Shown here: positions 1-6,255 of the stretch, piece by piece
Position numbering within the stretch: the stretch's first letter is position 1
Layout of the letters: each line of letters begins with the position of its first letter
Assembly: GCF_905233635.1 (NCBI RefSeq)
Contig: NZ_CAJODG010000049.1
Location: forward strand, 1-13,525
From: Selenomonas sp. AE3005
Lineage (GTDB): Bacteria; Bacillota; Negativicutes; Selenomonadales; Selenomonadaceae
Direction of reading: 5' to 3'
DNA length: 13,525 nt
Position numbers and translations under genes: made by a program
Notes under the pieces: model-generated
Told to the model about the DNA's origin: nothing
The model's input: only the letters and a program-made list of their open reading frames with translations
Database searches by the model: none

Positions 1-1
1 T

Positions 2-214
2 TCATCATTAAATGCAAAAAATGCGGAGAGGTTATCGAAACCATTTCCCTTCGTTCGTGCTGATTTCTATCTAGAAAAGGGGAAGGTTACTTTCGGCGAA
101 TTGACTTTTACGCCATGTGGCGGATTTGATGTAAATAGGTTACCGGAGACTCAACTCTTGTATGGCTCAATGGTGGATATTAATAGAGAAAGAGAACTAT
201 CAGCATCAGCATAG
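2..214 (+). CDS. TupA-like ATP-grasp protein, C-terminal fragment (5' end outside window)
   Basis: This is a partial gene: an open frame enters from the left edge and gives 70 residues before TAG at 212-214. The translation contains FPFVRADFY and GELTFTPCGGF. These resemble the end of the ATP-grasp fold in TupA-like proteins, which sit in polysaccharide and teichuronopeptide biosynthesis loci and are thought to ligate amino acids or modify glycans; the acidic and aromatic residues before the GELTF strand are typical of that family's metal/ATP site. The family call comes from memory of these motifs, not from a search. The gene is convergent with larC and overlaps its 3' end by 35 bp (180-214), with no terminator between them. 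The stretch looks richer in A+T than the neighbouring larC, which would suit a surface-polysaccharide locus of separate origin to the left. Confidence 0.65.
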   Translation, partial: SSLNAKNAERLSKPFPFVRADFYLEKGKVTFGELTFTPCGGFDVNRLPETQLLYGSMVDINRERELSASA

Positions 215-1727
215 TCACAGCCAGCGTCAGCACCAGCATTGCAGACAGCCGTTTGTGCCACAGCTGCTCCCGCTGCGCCTCTTCCGCCTTTTTCTGCTCG
301 CGCTCCACGTCATAATGCTGCGTGATGGCAAATGTCCGTGCTGAAGCGTCGTCCTGTAACTGGGCTGTGGTCTTGTCATAGAGACGCAGCAATATTTTAT
401 AGGCTCTGTCATTTTGATTACGTGCCGATTTCAGCTTGCTATCCAGATATGCGTGGTTCTGCTCGTACCAGTAGGAATAAGTTGAATCCGCGGGGTGCAG
501 TTTGTCTAAAAAGAAGGCAGCCGAATCCGTCTCCCCGCGTGCCAAAAAAATCTCCACCATCTCTGCATAACGTGTTGTCACACCGTATTCTTCTGCCAGT
601 TTCCGGCAATCCTCATATTCCGGCGACACACTGCACAGTTTTCCCTGCCATGCACTGACCTTGCAGCTCACCACACCGTACTTTGTCTCCACCCGTGCAA
701 TGTGCCGGGCTGCTTCCAGCCGCTGCATCACGGGAATAAACCGCAGGCCGATACTCGTGGTTTCGGCAAAAATTATATCCGCGCATGCGCTCCGTTTATC
801 TTCCTCCACCAACACCGACAGCTTATGCGCCGGCCGGTTCTTCTTCATAAAAATCGGCGTTGTCCACACGTCCAAAGCTCCTGCCTCCAGCAATTTTTCG
901 TAAAGGTAGCCGTATATCTGCGGATTCATATCATCAATATTGGCCTCTATAATTGACAGGCGGCTCTCGACCGCCCCGTTGTATTCCCCCAGATATACAC
1001 GCAGCACATTGGGAATTGACAGTTCATGACTGCCTGCGCCATAACCGATACACTCCGTGACAAAGCCCTTGGGCAGACTTTCACTATAAGTGCCCAGCGC
1101 GCTGACAATTCCTGCGCCTGTGGGCGTCACCAGTTCCTTTTCCTCCGGCCCCCGTTCTGTCTGCCAACCCAGTAACAGTTCCGCCACGGCCGGCGCCGGC
1201 ACCGGCAACAGACCATGGGCACAATTTACAAAACCGCCGCCCACGCGCAGGCGCGACACAAACAGCCGCTCCACTTCCAGATAATCCAGGCAAATGGCCG
1301 CGCCCACCACATCAACGATGGAGTCCACTGCTCCCACTTCGTGAAAACAAACTTCTTCCGCCGGCTTACCATGCACCTTACCCTCTGCTTGAGCAATTTC
1401 GCTAAAAATCGCCTGCGCCTGCTGTTTAACCGCCATGCTCAAAGAAGATTTTTCCAGTATCTGCTGGATATCCTGCATACTGCGATGCTCATGATGATGA
1501 TGTTTATTGTGATGATGGCCTTCCACGGCCGTCTCTTCGACCTCTACATACAGGGCGTGAATCCCCTTGCTGGCCTTTTCCTTTACCTGCAGTTTAAATT
1601 CATCAGCCATAGGCAGTTTTTGCAATTCCTTTTGCAGATAAGCCACCGGCACACCGGCTTGCAGCAATGCGCCCAAAAACATATTGCCGCTGATACCGGC
1701 AAAACAATCCAAATATAGTGCCCGCAT
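180..1727 (-). CDS. larC: LarC, nickel insertion protein of the nickel-pincer cofactor pathway, with a C-terminal membrane-anchored extension
   Basis: LarC (DUF111) uses CTP to insert nickel into the dithio-pincer precursor made by LarB and LarE, giving the cofactor of lactate racemase LarA and its relatives. The start LDCFAGISGNM (residues 5-15) is the family signature. A His-rich stretch (71-82, HHHNKHHHHEH) is a likely nickel-binding or storage segment. EANIDDMNPQ (261-270), the FMKKNRP region (about 293-299) and SPEYEDCRKLAEE (368-380) complete the core, which ends near residue 393. Unlike the Lactiplantibacillus gene, which needs a ribosomal frameshift to join two frames, this is one continuous frame. 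Residues 394-515 are extra: a helical part, a charged coiled-coil-like stretch (about 474-492) and a hydrophobic helix (about 495-515) ending at the stop. The start lies 4 nt after the larB stop with GGTGA upstream, so the genes are co-transcribed and probably translationally coupled. Confidence 0.92.
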   Translation of the reverse strand: MRALYLDCFAGISGNMFLGALLQAGVPVAYLQKELQKLPMADEFKLQVKEKASKGIHALYVEVEETAVEGHHHNKHHHHEHRSMQDIQQILEKSSLSMAVKQQAQAIFSEIAQAEGKVHGKPAEEVCFHEVGAVDSIVDVVGAAICLDYLEVERLFVSRLRVGGGFVNCAHGLLPVPAPAVAELLLGWQTERGPEEKELVTPTGAGIVSALGTYSESLPKGFVTECIGYGAGSHELSIPNVLRVYLGEYNGAVESRLSIIEANIDDMNPQIYGYLYEKLLEAGALDVWTTPIFMKKNRPAHKLSVLVEEDKRSACADIIFAETTSIGLRFIPVMQRLEAARHIARVETKYGVVSCKVSAWQGKLCSVSPEYEDCRKLAEEYGVTTRYAEMVEIFLARGETDSAAFFLDKLHPADSTYSYWYEQNHAYLDSKLKSARNQNDRAYKILLRLYDKTTAQLQDDASARTFAITQHYDVEREQKKAEEAQREQLWHKRLSAMLVLTLAVTMLMLIVLFLY

Positions 1728-1731
1728 AATG

Positions 1732-2490
1732 TCACCTCAGTTTATTTATCTTACTGGCCAGAGCGCCAGCGCCAAAGCCATTATCTATATTTACGACCGA
1801 CACGCCCATAGCACAGCTGTTCAGCATGGACAGCAGCGCCGCCACTCCCTGAAAAGACGCACCATAGCCCACGCTGGTGGGCACGGCAATGACCGGTTTA
1901 TCCGTAAGGCCGCCCACCACACTGGCCAAAGCGCCCTCCATGCCGGCAATGACGATAATCACATTGGCCTGCTTTATCTCCGGCAAATGTGCAAACAACC
2001 TGTGTATGCCTGCCACGCCGCAGTCATAACAAGTCCTGACCTTATTGCCAAACAGATACGCTGTCAGCCTTGCCTCCTCCGCCACAGGCACATCACTTGT
2101 CCCGGCCGTGAGAATCAAAATCTCATGCTCTGCGTCACGTTCCAGGCTCTTATCCCTGTCCAAATAAATCAGCCGGGCGGTTTCATCAAATTGCGCCTCC
2201 GGCACCTTTTCCAACACCTTGTCGTAATGCTCCTGCCGGGCTCTGGTAGCCAGCAGATTGCCCTTACTATGCGTATAAAGTGAATAGAAAATATCCCTCA
2301 CCTGCTCCGGCGTCTTCCCTGCTGCGTAGATGACCTCCGGCATGCCCTGCCGCAACTCCCGGTGATGGTCAATTTCCGCAAACTTCATATCTTCAAAGGG
2401 CACTTCCGCAATGCTCTGTACAGCCTCGGCCTCTGATAGCGTGCCAGCCTTGTATGCTTGCAACAATTTTACTATATCTTCTTCCTTCAC
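1732..2490 (-). CDS. larB: LarB, pyridinium-3,5-biscarboxylate mononucleotide synthase
   Basis: LarB starts nickel-pincer cofactor synthesis: it carboxylates the pyridinium ring of nicotinic acid adenine dinucleotide and releases AMP, giving the dicarboxylated mononucleotide that LarE sulfurates. The C-terminal half is a PurE-like (AIR carboxylase) domain: ILTAGTSDVPVAEEA (about 125-139), CYDCGVAG (154-161), VIAGMEGALASVVGGL (about 180-195) and VPTSVGYGASFQG (203-215). Cys226 in MLNSCAMG corresponds to the cysteine that forms the covalent adduct with the pyridine ring in characterised LarB. The length, 252 residues, is normal. The ATG is preceded by GAGG in a suitable place. It is the first gene of a larB-larC unit with its own promoter of unusual layout (2520-2550). 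No larA or larE is visible in the window, so they must be elsewhere if the pathway is complete. Confidence 0.93.
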   Translation of the reverse strand: MKEEDIVKLLQAYKAGTLSEAEAVQSIAEVPFEDMKFAEIDHHRELRQGMPEVIYAAGKTPEQVRDIFYSLYTHSKGNLLATRARQEHYDKVLEKVPEAQFDETARLIYLDRDKSLERDAEHEILILTAGTSDVPVAEEARLTAYLFGNKVRTCYDCGVAGIHRLFAHLPEIKQANVIIVIAGMEGALASVVGGLTDKPVIAVPTSVGYGASFQGVAALLSMLNSCAMGVSVVNIDNGFGAGALASKINKLR

Positions 2491-2519
2491 ACTGCCACCT
2501 CATTTCTTTTGCTACTACA

Positions 2520-2550
2520 ATTATAAAAGCAGGAGTAGACTCCAAGTCAA
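2520..2550 (-). promoter_or_regulatory. larB promoter with MerR-family-type operator in a 19-bp spacer
   Basis: Read on the minus strand, TTGACT (2550-2545) and TATAAT (2525-2520) are separated by 19 bp, too long for good sigma-A activity. The spacer holds the dyad GGAGT-CT-ACTCC (2543-2532), centred 7 bp from the -35 box. This is the geometry of MerR-family operators such as those of zntA and mer, where the regulator untwists an overlong spacer; the half-sites resemble the ZntR core GGAGTCGACTCC. Inference: larBC is switched by a MerR-type regulator, possibly metal- or redox-responsive. A shifted -10 reading (TTTATA, 17-bp spacer) is possible and would weaken this. Confidence 0.6.
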
Positions 2551-2586
2551 TAAATTATTCGCGATTGCTGTCTGATAATCCTTGCC

Positions 2587-2628
2587 ATAAAAAAGGAAAT
2601 CATCTTAATTTCCCAAGATGATTTCCTT
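2587..2628 (-). terminator. Intrinsic terminator after the SHMT-like gene
   Basis: A perfect 14-bp stem (2593-2606 with 2615-2628) and an 8-nt loop are followed on the minus strand by a run of six T (2594-2589). It lies about 15 nt beyond the stop of the SHMT-like gene and insulates larB-larC from the upstream transporter operon. Confidence 0.88.
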
Positions 2629-2642
2629 AAGTCCGTCATATA

Positions 2643-3980
2643 TCAGTTATCCCAGAAACTCCACATGCGTTCCATCTGTGCCTCTTTCTTTTCGGCCTCG
2701 ACCTCTCTGGCGATATTGAGGTCTTTTTGCCCGTATCCCGGTGTGAGATTGATATTCTGCGGCAGCCACTCATCCGAGAACAAAGGTTTATTTATAAGTA
2801 TGGCCCGCAACTGCGTCTTGGCCTTGCGCTGTGCCGCCTTGCCACCGCCGGACAGGATAAACTCACCAATTAGCCGCCCAATGGCTTGCATAGAAGTTTC
2901 TTTCAGCGCCCGGGTAGTGGGGTCAAGAGCCGACAGACGCAAAACGGGGAAAGTCTTGACTTCATCGGTTGTCAGCATTTGGTCACATTTGACCATAAAA
3001 CCGGCCTCACGCAATTTGCTGACCATTTCCCCCGGCGCAGCCTCAGCTGGCAATACCGGCAGCACCAGATGGTTTTCTGTGGCCCCGCATAAGGTCTTAA
3101 CCCCGGCATCATGCAGGCCTTTTTCCAGCGCCTGGGTATTTTTCAGTACCTGCTCACAGTACGCCTTAAACGCCTCACTGCCAGCCTCCAAAAAGGTAGT
3201 AGCCAGCGCCGCCAGGACGTTTTTCTTCACCATGGAGTGCCCCGTATCCAATACTGTTTGGTCCATTTGTGCCGCCAGTTTCGCCGTAGTCAGGATTACC
3301 GCACCTTGTGGGCCGTGCAGGGAATCACCTGTGGGGAAGGTCACCACATCAGCAAAGGGCACCGGTGACGGCGCGCAGCCTGCGGCTACCGCTCCGGCAT
3401 TCTGGCCGATATCCACCCACAAATAAGCCCCTGCCGCAATGGCAATTTCTTTCAGCCGCCCATAATCAAGATTACGGGGATAGTTTACCGGCGAAAAAAT
3501 GATAAGCCGCGGTTTTCTGGCCTGGGCCAGTTTCTCCAACCAGTCTAAATCCACCTGTTCCGTATCCGGCTCAATACTAAAGGAAATAAAGTCAAACTGC
3601 ATACGCTCACCGCTGCAATGCTCAGACTTGCGGCGATTAAAGGACAGCACTGTATCACCATTTTCCAGCAGGGCATGGAATACCACGCGGGACGCCGCCG
3701 TTATGTCAGCAACACGTACAATGGCATGCTGAGCCCCAAAGAGTTTTTCCGCCCTTTTAACCGCGATTTCCTCCAATTTCAAATGGCTGTACACGCCATG
3801 ATGGTCCAGATGGCCATTTCCCAAAATACTCCCCTTTAAATAGGCGCTAAAGGGTGATACAGCATTGGACGTGGGAAGAAGGGATAAGGTAAAGCGCTGC
3901 TTTTGTATCTCATCCTGCAGGAGCCCATATATCTCCGGGTCAAAAGACGCCAGACTTTCTGTAAGGGTTTGATTTTGCAT
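2643..3980 (-). CDS. Serine hydroxymethyltransferase-like protein lacking the PLP-binding lysine
   Basis: The protein (445 aa) follows the fold-type I serine hydroxymethyltransferase (GlyA) sequence pattern: an N-terminal segment like LIASENF (33-39, here SLLPTSN), RAEKLFGAQHAIVR (76-89), KPRLIIFSP (156-164), AGAYLWVDIGQNAGAVAAG (183-201), PVPFADVVTFPTGDSLHGPQG (206-226) and FPVLRLSALDPTTR (344-357). The catalytic residues are eroded: the lysine in GlyA's TTHKTLRGP is Asp219, with no other lysine nearby; the SGSQAN serine motif is ADITAA (91-96); the His of DMAH is Gln193; the YAEGYPG motif is LDHHG. Asp190, the ring-stacking His121 and the carboxylate-binding Arg348 seem kept. A tail of about 65 residues (380-445) is extra. 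It therefore should not form the normal internal aldimine. The start follows GGAGGA, 16 nt after the transporter stop, so the two are one operon. It could be a pseudoenzyme, regulator or binding protein; function unknown. Confidence 0.8.
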   Translation of the reverse strand: MQNQTLTESLASFDPEIYGLLQDEIQKQRFTLSLLPTSNAVSPFSAYLKGSILGNGHLDHHGVYSHLKLEEIAVKRAEKLFGAQHAIVRVADITAASRVVFHALLENGDTVLSFNRRKSEHCSGERMQFDFISFSIEPDTEQVDLDWLEKLAQARKPRLIIFSPVNYPRNLDYGRLKEIAIAAGAYLWVDIGQNAGAVAAGCAPSPVPFADVVTFPTGDSLHGPQGAVILTTAKLAAQMDQTVLDTGHSMVKKNVLAALATTFLEAGSEAFKAYCEQVLKNTQALEKGLHDAGVKTLCGATENHLVLPVLPAEAAPGEMVSKLREAGFMVKCDQMLTTDEVKTFPVLRLSALDPTTRALKETSMQAIGRLIGEFILSGGGKAAQRKAKTQLRAILINKPLFSDEWLPQNINLTPGYGQKDLNIAREVEAEKKEAQMERMWSFWDN

Positions 3981-3996
3981 TTACTATTCCTCCTCA

Positions 3997-5541
3997 CTAT
4001 CCCACAATCCAGTTGACGAAATAAATCGCCAGGGGAATCGTCACACAGGCAATGCCGATAAAGTCTATATACACGCCCGTCTTAATCATCTTCGTGATGG
4101 GGATATAGCCCGAGGCATAGACAATGGCATTAGGCGGCGTCGATACCGGCAGCATAAAGCCCAAAGAGGCCGAAAGTGCAATACCCACAGATACCGGCAC
4201 AGGACTGATACCGGCCGAAATTGCCGCCGTAATGGCCAAAGGCCCAATCATATTGGTAGCCGCCGTATGGCTTGTAAGTTCCGAAAGCAGCAATGCCATA
4301 ACGGAGAAAATGGCCACCATTGCCACCTCCGACGGTGCACCGCCCATGGAGCTGACGATGAAGTCGCCCACCCACTGGGAAAGTCCCGTCTTATACATCA
4401 TACCGCCCATAGCCAGACCACCGCCAAAAAGAATCAGGGTTCCCCATTCAATGCCCTGCATGGCCTCTGACCATTTCAGGGTAAACTGACGTTCCTTGAA
4501 ATTAACCGGCAGCAGGAACAGGAGCAAAGCACCAGCCATAGCCGCAATAGCCTCCGGGAACAAACGGTTATACATTTTGAGCGTGGGGTCCGTGCTCCCG
4601 AGAGCAATGGACAAAAAGCCCGGCAGCACCCACAGGGTAACAGCAACAATAAAGGCCAAAAGTGTGTTTTTCTGAGCCCGCGTCCAGCCGCCCAGCTCAT
4701 CGCGCTTGGTTTTGATGAATACATCTGCGCCCTCAATGCGGTCCACATCCGCTGGGAATATATGCGACAACACCATATAAGCGATAGCAAAATATACTAC
4801 CACCGCGATAAGGCCCCATGTCATCCATTGGAAGAATGATACATGAATGTCGCACATGGTATCCAAAAAGCCCAGCATAATGAGGTTCGGCGGCGTGCCA
4901 ATCGGCGTAAGTACACCACCAATGGAGCAGGAATAAGCTGTCATCAGCATAAGTCCGGTCGCGTATTTATACTCGTGCAGGTGAATTTCCCGGCCATTGG
5001 CGGCAAACATTTCCTTGATGGAAGTTAAGAGCCCCAGACAGATGGGAAACATCATCGCCGCTGTGGCAGTATTGCTGACCCAGCCGGAACACAGGGCCGC
5101 GGCCAGGCCTACGGCCAGGAAAATCCGCTTAGGATTGGAACCAACCCACTCCCGCGATAAGAGCCAGTAAGCAAACCGCTTATCCAGACCGTGCGTCATC
5201 ATAGCTTTGGCCAGAATAAAGCCGCCCATGAACAGGAAAATCATGGAATTGGCAAAAGCCGCAAAAGCTGTCCCCACCGGCACCACGCCGGTGATAACCG
5301 CCAGCGTCGGCCCGATAAGTGAAGTCACGGGAATTGGCACTGGCTCTGTAATCCACCACAGAGCTACCAGCACCATAATTGCCAACAGCTTATGAGCCGC
5401 AACTGTCAGCCCGGCAATCGGTGTCAGAAATACCAGCAGCGCCAGTATGGGCGCACCAAACAAACCGATAGTCCGCCGCTTTCGGTCAAAAGCTTCTTCT
5501 GCCGCTTTCACGGCATCTGCTTCTGTTTGTCGTTTGTCCAC
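3997..5541 (-). CDS. DASS (SLC13) family sodium:dicarboxylate-type anion transporter
   Basis: An inner-membrane transporter of 514 residues in the divalent-anion:sodium symporter family, which imports succinate, malate, fumarate, citrate, sulfate or related anions. Family marks: ITEPVPIPVTSLIGP (64-78), the first SNT clamp motif in WVSNTATAAMMFP (154-166), IGTPPNLI (214-221), and STPPNAIVYASG (467-478). Eleven or so hydrophobic segments can be seen from residue 28 on; the first 23 residues are charged and cytoplasmic. The second clamp motif, normally SNT, reads SHT (424-426, in ELTSHTAATN), replacing an Asn that in characterised members helps bind substrate and sodium. The GTG start is supported by GGAGG 7 nt upstream (5549-5553). 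It is the first gene of an operon with the SHMT-like gene. The substrate cannot be told from sequence; the partner suggests a small organic anion. Confidence 0.88.
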   Translation of the reverse strand: MDKRQTEADAVKAAEEAFDRKRRTIGLFGAPILALLVFLTPIAGLTVAAHKLLAIMVLVALWWITEPVPIPVTSLIGPTLAVITGVVPVGTAFAAFANSMIFLFMGGFILAKAMMTHGLDKRFAYWLLSREWVGSNPKRIFLAVGLAAALCSGWVSNTATAAMMFPICLGLLTSIKEMFAANGREIHLHEYKYATGLMLMTAYSCSIGGVLTPIGTPPNLIMLGFLDTMCDIHVSFFQWMTWGLIAVVVYFAIAYMVLSHIFPADVDRIEGADVFIKTKRDELGGWTRAQKNTLLAFIVAVTLWVLPGFLSIALGSTDPTLKMYNRLFPEAIAAMAGALLLFLLPVNFKERQFTLKWSEAMQGIEWGTLILFGGGLAMGGMMYKTGLSQWVGDFIVSSMGGAPSEVAMVAIFSVMALLLSELTSHTAATNMIGPLAITAAISAGISPVPVSVGIALSASLGFMLPVSTPPNAIVYASGYIPITKMIKTGVYIDFIGIACVTIPLAIYFVNWIVG

Positions 5542-5599
5542 TGTAAAACCTCCTTTACTCCATACATTTCATATCAATATAGTCCATCTAACGGGTCAT

Positions 5600-5624
5600 A
5601 TTCGCTTTGCCCGATAAAATTCCT
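5600..5624 (-). promoter_or_regulatory. Sigma-H-type promoter candidate upstream of the DASS transporter operon
   Basis: On the minus strand AGGAATT (5624-5618) is followed after 14 nt by GAAT (5603-5600), matching the sigma-H pattern AGGAxxT-N13/14-GAAT known from Bacillus. The start site would lie near 5593, giving a leader of about 50 nt before GTG. The same 12-mer TGCAGGAATTTT with the same spacing to GAATA occurs upstream of the chemoreceptor gene. No good sigma-A promoter was seen here. Confidence 0.45.
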
Positions 5625-5626
5625 GC

Positions 5627-5674
5627 AAAATAAAAAGCTATCCCATCTAAATAACCATTAGATGGAATAGCCTT
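5627..5674 (-). terminator. Intrinsic terminator of the rsmD-coaD operon
   Basis: A 17-bp stem with two G-U pairs (5634-5650 with 5658-5674) and a 7-nt loop is followed on the minus strand by a T-rich tract (TTTTTATTTT, 5636-5627). It ends the rsmD-coaD-coiled-coil transcript just upstream of the DASS operon promoter region. Confidence 0.88.
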
Positions 5675-5688
5675 CACTTACATATTGT

Positions 5689-6249
5689 TTATTCTTCAGC
5701 AGCTTGAATGAAATTTGTTTCCTGCTGCTGGCTCTGCCGGTTCATCTGCTCCTTGGCCTGCTGCAGTACAGTCAATGCCTGCTGCAGACCGGCCTCGGCC
5801 TGACGCACACCCTGGAAAGTGCCGTTTACATGACCGATGAGCTGGTCAAACACCTGATTGGCATAGGCATCAGCATTGCTCTGGAGCTGGGTAGCATTAT
5901 CCTGCGTACGCTGCATGATTTCCTTTTCCTGATCCTGTGCCTGCTGTACAATGGCCCGGGCCTTTTCCTTGGCCTGCTTGACGATTTCATTTTCATCAAC
6001 GATGCTATCCGCGTAGGCCTTGGCTTTCTTGCGGATATCCTCGGCCTCGGCTTCAGCCTCCTGAATGATTTTATCATGATTGCGCATGATTTCATCGGCA
6101 CGGCTGAGTTCCTTCGGCAAATCATTACGCAGTTCCTCCACGTAATGCACCAGCTCATTATCATTGATGAGCGTCTTTTCCGTAAAGGGCAGCCTTGAGG
6201 CTCCCACAACCATATTTTCGATTCTATCCAAAGTTTCGCGTACTGACAT
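5689..6249 (-). CDS. Coiled-coil protein resembling V-/F-type ATPase peripheral-stalk subunits (function unknown)
   Basis: A soluble, highly charged protein of 186 residues with no signal peptide or membrane helix. Residues about 45-135 are a long Glu/Lys/Ala/Gln-rich helix of coiled-coil character (for example QEAEAEAEDIRKKAKAYAD, 62-80), and the C-terminal part (about 150-186) is Gln-rich. Such proteins are often labelled ATPase or ATP-synthase subunit because of resemblance to V-ATPase subunit H/E or F-ATPase subunit b, but it has no nucleotide-binding motif and no ATPase genes surround it. It is the last gene of an operon after coaD (6-nt gap), an arrangement I recall from other anaerobic Firmicutes. 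A scaffold or cell-envelope-associated role is conceivable but unproven. The start codon has only a weak Shine-Dalgarno (GGAAG), so translation may depend on coupling to coaD. Confidence 0.72.
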   Translation of the reverse strand: MSVRETLDRIENMVVGASRLPFTEKTLINDNELVHYVEELRNDLPKELSRADEIMRNHDKIIQEAEAEAEDIRKKAKAYADSIVDENEIVKQAKEKARAIVQQAQDQEKEIMQRTQDNATQLQSNADAYANQVFDQLIGHVNGTFQGVRQAEAGLQQALTVLQQAKEQMNRQSQQQETNFIQAAEE

Positions 6250-6255
6250 AACCTG

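Noticed and set aside
162..344. Short + strand frame opening with MAQWWILIEKENY
   Set aside because: It is out of frame with the ATP-grasp fragment over the same bases and antisense to the larC end; low-complexity His/Gln/Arg content typical of a shadow frame.
180..560. LarC tail as a frameshift artefact
   Set aside because: The frame is continuous and the tail has coherent helical and membrane character through to its stop; I keep it as a fusion, although a lost stop codon cannot be excluded from sequence alone.
2665..3426. Long + strand frame antisense to the SHMT-like gene
   Set aside because: No ribosome-binding site or recognisable motif; Ser/Arg-rich translation typical of the reverse strand of a GC-rich coding frame. 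The same applies to the frames antisense to larC, the DASS gene, the coiled-coil gene and the chemoreceptor.
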